Source of the DNA: Bin80 sp965215475
Lineage (GTDB): Bacteria; Bacteroidota; Rhodothermia; Rhodothermales; Bin80
DNA: 64,000 nucleotides
Assembly: GCA_965215475.1 (NCBI GenBank)
Contig: OZ244061.1
Span: 310,001 to 374,000, forward strand
Reading direction: 5' to 3'
The notes beneath the pieces are model-generated. The model made no database searches and was not told the origin of the DNA. It saw only the letters and a program-made list of their open reading frames with translations. The translations under genes were made by a program, and so were the position numbers. Shown here piece after piece: positions 55,614-64,000 of the stretch. Position 1 is the first letter of the stretch; the number at the start of each line of letters is the position of its first letter.

Positions 55614-56843
55614 TCATCTCATTTTACACAGGCTTCGTACTCGCTCTCTCAAGTACTTGAGGCGCCCCATGCTCTCCAGTGCATCCTGAAAGAACACATC
55701 ACAGAGTTGTTCCACTTGATCCACCAGAAAGGCGAGTAGCATCAGACAAGCAAACACCGTGGATAAATGCTTATATCCGTGTCCATAATTATGCTCAAAA
55801 TGATACCCCTGATTCTTGAGGGCATGGATGGTTTCATGTTCAATGTTCCATCGGGATCGCCCCGCTCTCATGATCTCCATGAGTTTCGTCTCATCAAGGG
55901 AAAGATCGGTCACCCAAGAAACGCGCATCGTTTTGGGGTTGGGATGCTTCTTGGTGCCCGGGCTGGTTTCGTACACCTCTAAAAAATGAACCCGAACCTC
56001 TGCATTGGATGCGTTCAAAGGAACGTCGTTGTGATCGCGAAAACGATACCGAATTCCTTGAACCTCCATCTCCACCTCTTTGGTCTCGTCACTGCGATCC
56101 ATATAGGTAAACAGGAACATGTGATCTCCCGGCTTCGCCATGATGATCTATCTTAGATTATGCTCTCCTAGAAGACGAAGATGGGGCGCGTTGGAAAAGA
56201 GCGCATCTTGAGCTACAATCGTCTTCAAATGGGGGTATTCTCGCCACCTAAGAACCGCTTGCATGCATTGCGCTCCGAATCGTTTTTGGTGGCTCCATCG
56301 TTTTTGACGATCGGCTCGGGCATCCGAGGAATCACGATTTTTTGGAGCGAATGCAGCACAAAGCATGTGATGAACGTAGGTGATCGTTCCATTGCGATGA
56401 TGCGTTTCACAGCAATGCGAGCAGTGGACCGACGTGGAGAAAAACATGCCGGTTCCGTCTATGGAAAGCAGGACATGATCGTTGATGGACCGAAACCGCT
56501 CCAAAACCTTCCCCCGTTGCAATTGGGCAAAGATGGGTTTGAATACACCACGCAAATCAAACGGATCCACTTCATCAAGACGCTTGCGCATCCCCGAATC
56601 ACTGGGCACACGGTTCCCCCCAAAGAGACGCTTCCTATTGGCAAGGACCGCAGGGGCACCATTCCGAATCTTTTGATCAAATTCAAGCAACGAGGAGCAC
56701 TTCAAATGCGCAAATCCCGACATCAGGGAATCCACGAGCGTACATCCCCGGGAAGATTTCGGATCTGCAATCTGTTGAAAACAACGGCAGACCGTATGAA
56801 TCAAATGTTTCTTGTTGAACGGTTTACGTAACGTCCGTTTCAT
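55614..56843 (-). pseudogene. Frameshifted DDE transposase of an unclassified IS family
   Basis: The N-terminal part (56148-56843) has LLSIDGTGMFFSTSVHCSHC and CETHHRNGTITYVHHMLCAA. It then leaves frame; the continuation PEPIVKNDGATKNDSERNAC is in another frame at 56225-56410. It returns at REYPHLKTIVAQDALFSNAP, stops at NLR, and resumes as AKPGDHMFLFTYMDR at 56141 with WNIEHETIHALKNQGYHFEH in the C-terminal part. These blocks are those of a widespread DDE transposase with SxDGTGYF and CCExHHRNG motifs. At least two frameshifts and one stop disable it. Confidence 0.8.
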
Positions 56844-57600
56844 TTGGGATAGAACGTAAGGAAAGAAGGCCCCCCCTCATACACAAAAGAACCGCAAAAC
56901 CATCCATGCACCTGGCGATACGCCTCAAAAAATCTTCCCCAAAATGCGTATTTCATCTGCATGGATGGATTGAGCCGTAAAAGGAGTCAAAACGTACTCA
57001 TCTGGCGAAAATTTAGTAAAATAGTTTGCGAAATCACTTCTGAGAATAAGCCCCGTGGGGACACCAAGAGGGAGTTTTTTGACTTAGTGGGAATTGCTGG
57101 AGATGGATGGGTTTAAAGACTGCAACTTTCATCTAATCTGACTTGGTGTTCTCCCAACTCAGTTTTGTTCGTCTGGCTAAGTTTTGTGGAGTCATTTCCT
57201 GCAAGAGGCCTGCGTTTTCGATCTTTTCGGAACTTCTTCCCCTCTAAATCAAGCAGAAATATTGCTCTAAAAAACCTGTAAGAGGCTTTTTGTCACTGAA
57301 CCGCTTCGTAGCCAACTATGTCGCGTTTGCCTTTGATCGCATCGGCCCAAAACCACATTGGATGTCTCTGAGCGCGCCAAGAAAAAGCTTCGCCTCAGTG
57401 TAAACGGAATCTGGCGAATCGGATGGGATTCTTCGATTACGAGAAGCACAGGGGCCGCAACAAAGGTAGATCCTGTATTACGGGGCACTGGTAAAAGTGT
57501 CAAGCTCTTCATTGAAACCTATTCTTCCATACCCTACCAACGAGTTATCTCAGCATATGGTATGGTTATAACTCAGGATCAATCTAACGGAACGGTCTTG
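56844..57600. other. 757-bp region without a clear gene
   Basis: It holds a weak terminator-like hairpin at 57272-57293 (AAAAACCT/AGGCTTTTT) and a plus-strand frame 57358-57630. That frame includes AKKKLRLSVNGIWRIGW, faintly like a HigB/RelE toxin end, but it lacks a toxin N-terminus. Probably decayed accessory DNA. Confidence 0.35.
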
Positions 57601-58431
57601 TCACGGAGTAGAGATAGGCTGGGTGGTTGATGGCAGGATCTCTGCTTGCGTAAGGATTCCTTCCTTGCCAAGTATTTGAACCACGAGTCCTTGCACTTGT
57701 CCATTCAGTTTGTACATCTTACCTGACAAAGTAGCAATTTCAGCATTCATCTCCTTCTGCTCCGTCTCAACTTTCTCTATGGAGGCAGTCAGCCTCGTCT
57801 CAACTTTGTCGATTCTATCGGTGAGACCGGTTTCAACTTTGTCGATTCTATCGGTGAGACCGGTTTCAACTTTGTCGATTCTATCGGTGAGACCGGTTTC
57901 AACTTTGTCGATTCTATCGGTGAGACCGGTTTCAACTTTGTCGATTCTATCGGTGAGACCGGTTTCAACTTTGTCGATCCTATCGGTAAGACTAGTTTCA
58001 ACTTTGTCGATCCTAGTTTCAACTTTGTCGATTCTATCGGTGAGACCGGTTTCAACTTTGTCGATTCTATCGGTGAGACCGGTTTTAACCTCGTCGATTC
58101 TATCGGTGAGACCGGTTTTAACCTCGTCGATTCTATCGGTAAGACTAGTTTCAACTTTGTCAATCCTATCGGTAAGACTAGTTTCAACTTTGTCGATCCT
58201 AGTTTCAACTTTGTCGATCCTAGTTTCAACTTTGTCGATCCTATCGATAAGATCGGTTTTAACCTCCTCGATTGAAGCGGTAAGTCTAGCCTCATTCCTG
58301 TCAATCCTAGCATTCGTTTGCTCTATGGAACGAGCAAGCTTCCGGGATGACAGCGAAATAATACTGACCAAGGAACCAATGATCAAAAAAACCGAAGCCC
58401 CTGCGGCTAGGTAAAGATCAAATGCATCCAT
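57601..58431 (-). CDS. Membrane-anchored coiled-coil protein with 15 near-identical repeats
   Basis: 276 residues from ATG 58431, which places one membrane helix at the N-terminus (LYLAAGASVFLIIGSLVSII). A coiled-coil head follows (ARSIEQTNARIDRNEARLTA). Then come 15 repeats beginning RID: 12 are 11 residues long (RIDKVETGLTD and close variants) and three are 7 residues (RIDKVET). This mixes hendecad and heptad periods. A second coil, ASIEKVETEQKEMNAEIATL, and a short tail end the protein. It resembles DUF1640-like or phage-tail-like coiled coils only in style. Function unknown; a spacer or scaffold at the membrane is a guess. Because the DNA unit is a multiple of three, other frames are also open; this strand is chosen for its membrane helix. 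Confidence 0.65.
   Translation of the reverse strand: MDAFDLYLAAGASVFLIIGSLVSIISLSSRKLARSIEQTNARIDRNEARLTASIEEVKTDLIDRIDKVETRIDKVETRIDKVETSLTDRIDKVETSLTDRIDEVKTGLTDRIDEVKTGLTDRIDKVETGLTDRIDKVETRIDKVETSLTDRIDKVETGLTDRIDKVETGLTDRIDKVETGLTDRIDKVETGLTDRIDKVETGLTDRIDKVETRLTASIEKVETEQKEMNAEIATLSGKMYKLNGQVQGLVVQILGKEGILTQAEILPSTTQPISTP
57799..58262. repeat. 33-bp tandem repeat array with 21-bp variants
   Basis: The unit on the plus strand is caactttgtcgattctatcg followed by gtgagaccggttt. Adjacent units in 57830-57980 are identical or nearly so, which points to recent unequal exchange or slippage. It encodes the coiled-coil repeats of the gene at 57601-58431. Confidence 0.9.
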
Positions 58432-58641
58432 AACAGACCACAAATACGGTGAATTAAGAAGGTGAACCCGGCTGAAATAGAATGGTTCCCCACATATGGA
58501 TGCCTTGAGTTCCGTGAATGTTGACACCCGTCATAATCAGCATACTTTACCGACTTCCCCAAAAGGGGTCATTTCCTGATCTCGAAAAATCTAGGATCAT
58601 CTACTGCAAATACCCTCCGCTTGCTGCGATGGGAAAGCCCT

Positions 58642-61600
58642 TCATCGTACTCTCATAAAGTATCCGGTATAGAGGTAGGTCTGTTCCGGGGTGGTGGCCT
58701 GGATCCGGTACAGGTAGACGCCGGAGGGGATCCGCAGTTCGCGGAGGGGGATCTCCTGTTTCCGTCCTGCGCCCAGCTCCATGGGGGGTGGTGCCATCAC
58801 GCGCCGTCCCGTCACATCCAGCACCTCGACCTGCACCTGTGCCGGCCAGGGCAGATCCAGCACCAGGTGCGTTGCGTGTTGGAACGGGTTCGGGTAGTTC
58901 GGATAGACCTGGAACTCTTGGGGCATCTCGGCCTCTTCCGCAGAGACGGGGGAGACGACCTCAATGGTAAAGCGCAGGCTGTCCTGTGCGTCTTTGGCAT
59001 CGGTGGCCCGGTAGGTGAGCGCCACGGGCGGCGACAGATCGGTGGGCGTGCCCCGAATCGTGCGCGCTTCCAGATCAAACTCCAACCCCAAGGGAAGCTC
59101 CAGAAGGGTCAGGGTATAGGTCACCGGGAGTGCCCCGCCCATCGCTTCGGGGAGCACCAGGTCCGCAATGGGCTCATCCCGGGTATAGGACTGATCCGGG
59201 ACCTGCTCCACAAAGGACATCTGATAGACGCCCAGTTGGAACTCCGCCTGAATGCGCGTGCCCGCCTGATCGGTGGCCACGTAGGTGTAGGTCTTCTCGG
59301 CCGTGACCTCGGTGGGTGTCCCGGTCAGGGTTCGGGTGGCAATATCAAAGGCCATCCCTGGTGGCAACGTAGGCGTCAGCGCGTAGCTGTAGGGAGCGAT
59401 CCCCCCCTCTGCCCCCGGCAGCATGGGCCCTTTCAGCGGAACCCGGACCGGGTACAGGTGCGCGCCTACGGGCGCGGCAAAGCGCAACGCCTCCGGCACG
59501 GCGACCTCGATAGTGAACGTCTGCGCGGCCGCCATGGCGTCCGCATCCGTGACCGTATAGGTGAACGAGGTCTTGGGGAACGCCTCGGTGGGCGTGCCAC
59601 TCAGGATTCGAGTGGCGACGTCAAAGAGGAGCCCCGGCGGCAGTGCGGGCGCCAGCGCGTAGCTGTAGGGGGGCGTTCCACGCTGCCCTACGGGGAACGT
59701 CATGGGCGCAATGGCCTGTCCCAACTGGTACGACTGATCCGGAACCACTCCTGCCAACGACAGGCCTGAATCATCGAGGATCGTGAGCGTAAAGACCTGT
59801 CCATCCAGCGTCAGGATCACGGTTTCCTCGGGCTCCTGGTGGTCATCTTCGTGGAGCACGACCAGGATGTCGGCCGAGGTGGCATTGGCGGGCACTTCCA
59901 GGACCCCGGCATTCGTAATCGTATAGTCTTCCCGGAGGGTGGCCGTCCCTGCGATGGTATAGGGGAGCGTGAACGCGGCGGGGCGCGGCGCACTCACGTG
60001 TACGCGGACTGCGTACGTCCCCGCTGATTCCAGCACCTGGGCCGCTGTTTGCGCAAAGCGCGCGGTGGGGTCTGGGGGGGATACCTGTACGGATGCGGGC
60101 AAGCTCTCGCCCTGTGCATTGAGGGCCCTTACCCTGTAGGACCGCGTGGAGGTCAAGAGGTTGGGATCCGTATAGCGGGTCGCCGGGTGCCGATCCATGA
60201 GGGTCTGCCACGTGCCCTCGGCAAAGAACTCGATCTTGTACCCGGTAATCTCCTGGCCACCGTCATCGGCGGGGGCGCTCCATGCGAGCTGGGTGGTGCC
60301 CGATGGCGTAACGGTGGCCACCAGGTCCAGCGGGTCGCTGGGAATGGACAGGGTCCGGGCATCCACGGTGGTGGCCATGTCTTCATTGGAGGGCGCCATG
60401 CTGGTGGCCCCGTCGGCGCCCACCGCGCGGACCCGGTAGTGCAGGGTCACGCCTGGGTTGAGGTTCCGGTGCACGTACCGGGGCTCTTTGGAGTTCGTGT
60501 TCTCGACCAGGATCCTCCACGTGAGCTCGGTCTCGGCGCTTTGGGTCTCCGTGCTTTGCGTCTCGGCCCCTTGGGTCTCCGTGCTTTGGGTCTCGGCGCT
60601 TTGCGTCTCGGCCCTTTGGGTCTCGGCTCCTTGGGTCTTGGCGCTTTGGGTCTTGGCGCTTTGCGTCTCGGCATCTTCTTCGGCGACCTCAATCTGGTAG
60701 CCGGTAATATCTTCGGTGCCAGTGGGGGGCGTCCAGGTCAGCTCAATGAGCGTGCGTCCATAGGGCTGTGCCATGAGGCGGGTCACCTCCCCGGGCGTGG
60801 CCCCTGGGGTCGTGGCACGGCGGACCGCCGTCCACGGGCCAGCTCCCACGCGATTGATCGCCTGCACCCGGTAATGGCGCGTCACCCCCGCCTCCAAGCC
60901 TTGATCCATATAGGTGGTCTGCGTCTGAGTTGCCACGAGCTCGGTCCAGGGCGCAGTTCCATCGGCCGACCCTTCGACTCTGTAGCCGGTGATGGCGCTG
61001 CCGCCATTACTGGTGGGCGCAGCCCAGGTGAGCGTAATGGCTCCGGGGCTGGCGGTGGCAGTGAGATTTTGGGGCGCCCCCGGCCGGGTGGCCGTCTGCG
61101 TACGGGCCGTCGTCGTGGCACGCGCCACATTGGACCATGCGCCAGATCCCGCCGTATTGATGGCGTGCACCCGGTAATGGCGCGTGGCGCTTGGACTCAG
61201 CCCCGTATGCGTATAGGTGGTCTGCGTCTGAGTTGCCACGAGCTCCGCCCAGGCGCTGCCATCCGAGGAGACCTGAATAGAATAGCCGGTGATGGCGCTG
61301 CCGCCATTACTGGTGGGCGCAGCCCAGGTCAATTCGATCGCCGCCAACCCGCGGGCGGTCGCGGTGAGATTTCGGGGCGGGCCCGGCACGGTCACCGTGG
61401 TCGCCATCGCTATACTGGACCAGGCACCATTTCCCTCGCGGTTGATCGCGCGCACCCGGTAATGACGGGTGGTGCCGCGCGGTAAGCCGGTATGCGCGTA
61501 CATGGTCGTGGTGCCACGGTGCGCCGGCGAGACGTTCGTCCACCCATCGGTCCCATTGGCCGACCACTCGACCCGGTATTCGGTGATGTCGCGGCCCCCG

Positions 61601-64000
61601 GTGTTGGTGGGGGCCGTCCAGCGCAGGTTAATGATCGTCTGCCCATCGGCCGTGGCGGTCAAGCCCGTGGGCGCGCCCGGGACGGTCGCGGCCCCCGAAG
61701 TGGCCATCGCCGGCGCCGAGGCCAGACTCTCGCCGATCGTATTGATGGCATAGACCCGGTAATGGCGCGTGGTACTGGGGGCCACACTCCTGTCGGTGTA
61801 GGTGCGATCCGTCCCACTGTGCGCAGGCATAACACTCGTCCACGGATCACTGCCATCGGCCGACCACTCGATGCGATACCCCGTCACCGAGGCACTGCCA
61901 CTATTGGCCGGCGCCTCCCATGCCAAAACAAGCGCCTGCCCATTGACACTGGCCATGAGCCCCGTCGGATCACTGGGCACCGCGTCACTGCTCCCATCCA
62001 CGGTCGTCGCCATCGCAATCGTGGACGGGCTCCCCGTGTTTTGGTCATTGATCGCACGCACCCGGTAGTGCCGCGTCGTGCCCGCGCTCAGGCCCCGGTC
62101 TCTATAGGTGGTCGACATCGTATTAGCAATCACATTGGTCCACCCCGTGCTCCCATCAGCCGACCCCTCAATCTGATAGCCCGTCACAGCGCTGCCCCCA
62201 TCATTGGCGGGCGCGGCCCAACTGAGCTGGATCAAGGTGCGCCCGCTCGGCGTCGCGGTCACGCTCGTTGGATCGCTCGGTACGGTCAAGGTGGTGCCAT
62301 CCACGGTGGTGCCCATCATAACCGTACTCGGATCGCCCGCGCCCTGACTATTTCTTGCACGCACCCGGTAATGACGCATCGTCGCAGCGCTAAGCCCCCG
62401 ATCCAGATAGGTGGTCAGCGTCGACATCGTATTGGCAATCACATCTTGCCAGTTACTGGTCCCATCAGCCGACCACTCAATCTGATAGCCATTGACCGCC
62501 TCGCCGCCATTGCTGCTTGGCGCCGTCCAACTCAGCAAAAGGATCGTGCGCCCCGACGCAGCTACACTCAGCCCGGTCGGTGCCCCCGGCGCCACGACCC
62601 CCTGCGTGGTCGCTGTCGCGGTATTGGACGGATTTGCGCTCTCGCCATTGGTATTGCTCGCATAGACCCGGTAGTGCCGCGTGGTACCAAGCGCAAGTCC
62701 TGTATGGCTGTACTTCGTATTCGCATTGCCAGTACTTGCAACCAGATCGGTAAACGAGGTGCCGCCATCGGTACTGACCTGGATGCGGTAGCTGGTGATC
62801 GCACTGCCGCCGGTATTGCTGGGAGCCGTCCAGGAAAGATCAATCTGCGTCTGCCCCATCGGCGCGGCCTGCAGACCCGTCGGCGCACCCGGCACCGACG
62901 ACGTGGCTCCTGTGGTCGCGCTCGCCACGTTGGACGGCAAGCTCTCGCCCTGGCCGTTGATCGCCCGCACCCGGTAGTGCCGCGTCACACTCGACGGCAG
63001 GCCCGTATCGCTGTACGAGGCCGTCGTCCCCGTGTGCGCCGGGTCAACATTGGTCCACCCCGTACTCCCATCGGCCGACCACTCCACCCGGTAGCCCGTA
63101 ATGTTCGCGCCCCCATTGTCACTGGGCACCGTCCAAGATACAGTGATTGCCGTTTGCCCCATGACGGTCGCCGTCAAACCCGTCGGGTCACTCGGCACAC
63201 TGGTGCCACTGGCCGTGGTCGCCATTGCGGTATTGGACGGCCAGCTATTCCCCTGGCGGTTGATCGCCCGCACCCGGTAGCGCCGCGCCGCCCCTGCGGT
63301 TAAGCCCCGGTGGCGATAGCGCGTCACCGTGGAGCCCGTATTGGCAGCCAAATTCATCCACGTTGCCCCCGCATCGCTGGAGACCTCAATCCGGTACCCC
63401 GTCACCGGTGCACCCCCGGTATTACTGGGCGCGTCCCACGAGAGCTCAATCAAGGTGCGCCCGCTGGCGGTGGCGGTCAGCGATCGCGGTGGGCTGGTTA
63501 CCGCCGGATTCACGTTATTGGCGGTGCGCCCATTCTGCATGGCCCATGGGCCCGGCCCCACCGTGTTGCGCGCCCGGACCCGGTAGTACCCCCGAAAATT
63601 CGCCACCAGTCCGGTATGGACGGCCATCGCGCCCTCGGCCGAGAGCATATTCCAATTGCCCGTGCCTGTGGGCGACCACTCAATGTCGTAGCCCGATACA
63701 TCGATCCCGCCGGTATTGGTGGGCGCCTGCCAGGTGATTCCCAGGACGGTGCGCCCATAGGCCTGGACCTGGATGGAGGCCGGTGCCCCCGGCACCGTCG
63801 CGGCCCCCGTCGTGGCATTCACGGTCCCCACCGCCCCCATGCCCGCACTGTTGAGCGCCCGGACCTGGTAATAGTACACGGTCGCGGCCCGGCGCCCGGT
63901 ATGGCTGTAGGTGAGCCCCGTCTGGCTCATTGCCAACAGCGTCCACGGGCCCGAGCTGCTGGTGGACCCCTCCACGCGGTAGCCGGTAATGGTTGCCCCG
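58642..64000 (-). CDS. Giant secreted fibronectin-III repeat protein with T9SS sorting domain, N-terminus outside window
   Basis: More than 1780 residues; the frame is open at base 64000. Domains in order from the N-terminal side: about 13 FN3 domains, each starting V-P-G-A-P or V-P-S-D-P and ending in RHYRVRAIN-type strands; a Calx-beta-like region (GTATLREDYTITNAGVLEVP, then VLHEDDHQEPEETVILTL); three He_PIG Ig-like domains (YSYALAPALPPGLLFDVATR and two relatives). The Por_Secre_tail follows, with YPNYPNPFQHATHLVLDLPW and SGVYLYRIQA. It should be exported by Sec, then T9SS, and attached to the surface as an adhesin-like protein. Base composition is markedly GC-rich compared with the rest of the window. 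Confidence 0.9.
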   Translation of the reverse strand, partial: GATITGYRVEGSTSSSGPWTLLAMSQTGLTYSHTGRRAATVYYYQVRALNSAGMGAVGTVNATTGAATVPGAPASIQVQAYGRTVLGITWQAPTNTGGIDVSGYDIEWSPTGTGNWNMLSAEGAMAVHTGLVANFRGYYRVRARNTVGPGPWAMQNGRTANNVNPAVTSPPRSLTATASGRTLIELSWDAPSNTGGAPVTGYRIEVSSDAGATWMNLAANTGSTVTRYRHRGLTAGAARRYRVRAINRQGNSWPSNTAMATTASGTSVPSDPTGLTATVMGQTAITVSWTVPSDNGGANITGYRVEWSADGSTGWTNVDPAHTGTTASYSDTGLPSSVTRHYRVRAINGQGESLPSNVASATTGATSSVPGAPTGLQAAPMGQTQIDLSWTAPSNTGGSAITSYRIQVSTDGGTSFTDLVASTGNANTKYSHTGLALGTTRHYRVYASNTNGESANPSNTATATTQGVVAPGAPTGLSVAASGRTILLLSWTAPSSNGGEAVNGYQIEWSADGTSNWQDVIANTMSTLTTYLDRGLSAATMRHYRVRARNSQGAGDPSTVMMGTTVDGTTLTVPSDPTSVTATPSGRTLIQLSWAAPANDGGSAVTGYQIEGSADGSTGWTNVIANTMSTTYRDRGLSAGTTRHYRVRAINDQNTGSPSTIAMATTVDGSSDAVPSDPTGLMASVNGQALVLAWEAPANSGSASVTGYRIEWSADGSDPWTSVMPAHSGTDRTYTDRSVAPSTTRHYRVYAINTIGESLASAPAMATSGAATVPGAPTGLTATADGQTIINLRWTAPTNTGGRDITEYRVEWSANGTDGWTNVSPAHRGTTTMYAHTGLPRGTTRHYRVRAINREGNGAWSSIAMATTVTVPGPPRNLTATARGLAAIELTWAAPTSNGGSAITGYSIQVSSDGSAWAELVATQTQTTYTHTGLSPSATRHYRVHAINTAGSGAWSNVARATTTARTQTATRPGAPQNLTATASPGAITLTWAAPTSNGGSAITGYRVEGSADGTAPWTELVATQTQTTYMDQGLEAGVTRHYRVQAINRVGAGPWTAVRRATTPGATPGEVTRLMAQPYGRTLIELTWTPPTGTEDITGYQIEVAEEDAETQSAKTQSAKTQGAETQRAETQSAETQSTETQGAETQSTETQSAETELTWRILVENTNSKEPRYVHRNLNPGVTLHYRVRAVGADGATSMAPSNEDMATTVDARTLSIPSDPLDLVATVTPSGTTQLAWSAPADDGGQEITGYKIEFFAEGTWQTLMDRHPATRYTDPNLLTSTRSYRVRALNAQGESLPASVQVSPPDPTARFAQTAAQVLESAGTYAVRVHVSAPRPAAFTLPYTIAGTATLREDYTITNAGVLEVPANATSADILVVLHEDDHQEPEETVILTLDGQVFTLTILDDSGLSLAGVVPDQSYQLGQAIAPMTFPVGQRGTPPYSYALAPALPPGLLFDVATRILSGTPTEAFPKTSFTYTVTDADAMAAAQTFTIEVAVPEALRFAAPVGAHLYPVRVPLKGPMLPGAEGGIAPYSYALTPTLPPGMAFDIATRTLTGTPTEVTAEKTYTYVATDQAGTRIQAEFQLGVYQMSFVEQVPDQSYTRDEPIADLVLPEAMGGALPVTYTLTLLELPLGLEFDLEARTIRGTPTDLSPPVALTYRATDAKDAQDSLRFTIEVVSPVSAEEAEMPQEFQVYPNYPNPFQHATHLVLDLPWPAQVQVEVLDVTGRRVMAPPPMELGAGRKQEIPLRELRIPSGVYLYRIQATTPEQTYLYTGYFMRVR
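60529..60672. repeat. 15-bp tandem repeat inside one FN3 domain
   Basis: About nine units of the form ctttgggtctcggcg encode the low-complexity string AETQS/AKTQS/TETQG on the minus strand. It is inserted between two strands of the twelfth FN3 domain, after YQIEVAEED and before LTWRILVEN. The units differ by single bases. Confidence 0.9.

Noticed and set aside
57700..58300. CRISPR array at the 33-bp repeats
   Set aside because: The units are contiguous without spacers and lie in a coding frame; no cas genes are nearby.
57710..58414. Long plus-strand frame antisense to the repeat protein
   Set aside because: It is open only because the repeat unit is a multiple of three bases; it has no membrane signal and encodes a monotonous hydrophobic repeat.
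57601..58527. Start of the coiled-coil repeat protein at 58527
   Set aside because: The ATG at 58431 gives an immediate membrane helix; the extra 32 residues upstream lack character.
60049..61485. Long plus-strand frames antisense to the FN3 protein (also 61492-63303 and 58621-59769)
   Set aside because: They are mirror frames of GC-rich repetitive coding sequence; the minus strand gives clear FN3, Ig-like and T9SS domains.

Overview
The window is bacterial chromosome of a Bacteroidota/Rhodothermota-like organism. This is an inference from several markers: a C-terminal type IX secretion (T9SS) sorting domain on a giant surface protein, a PorZ-like propeller protein, the bacillithiol gene bshB1, a fused E1 alpha/beta 2-oxo acid dehydrogenase, hrcA-grpE-dnaJ, and start codons mostly without clear Shine-Dalgarno sequences. 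Most housekeeping genes look moderate in GC. The last 5.4 kb and the IS110 element are visibly GC-richer.

Layout. 1-3.5 kb: a cobalamin-type binding protein (cut by the window edge), a ZIP-like metal permease, an amidotransferase and a cyanophycinase-like peptidase. 3.5-13.6 kb: a long minus-strand run of NhaC antiporter, thioredoxin-like protein, PhoU-like protein, nadD, bamD, a TPR/periplasmic-binding lipoprotein-activator-like protein, guaA, gcvH, accC, accB and efp. 13.7-14.6 kb: three very small membrane/coiled-coil proteins, two of them tandem paralogues. 14.8-23.5 kb: bshB1-leuS, dnaJ-grpE-hrcA, and sppA. 23.8-26.6 kb: a decayed ISL3 copy and a broken AAA ATPase gene. 26.7-33.4 kb: gpmI, nth, a DUF4105 protein that reads into an antisense tRNA-Glu, tRNA-His, a PorZ-like protein and ribH. 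33.7-46.5 kb: a sulfatase lipoprotein, an IS66-like scrap, an overlapping nhaC/AGCS transporter pair, pdxA, pepA, a DHH phosphoesterase, and murF-ddl-pyrC. 47-52.9 kb: a two-component system, an intact ISL3 insertion with an 8-bp target duplication, and the E1 fusion.

53.1-57.6 kb is a mobile-element graveyard. It holds the 3' end of a group II intron (maturase C-terminus plus domain V), an IS110 element with a structured leader that may encode a bridge RNA, and a multiply frameshifted IS transposase. 57.6-58.4 kb encodes a membrane-anchored coiled-coil protein built from 15 near-identical 7- and 11-residue repeats. 58.6-64 kb is the 3' part of a giant secreted protein with about 13 fibronectin III domains, a Calx-beta-like region, three Ig-like (He_PIG) domains and a T9SS tail.

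Functionally, the window links sodium and proton exchange (two NhaC proteins and AGCS), envelope assembly (BamD, MurF, Ddl, PorZ-like), T9SS surface display, protein quality control, and central metabolism. The points most worth following up are the IS110 leader RNA together with a missing catalytic aspartate, the group II intron relic, the family of small membrane coiled-coil proteins, and the repeat expansions in the two proteins at the right end.
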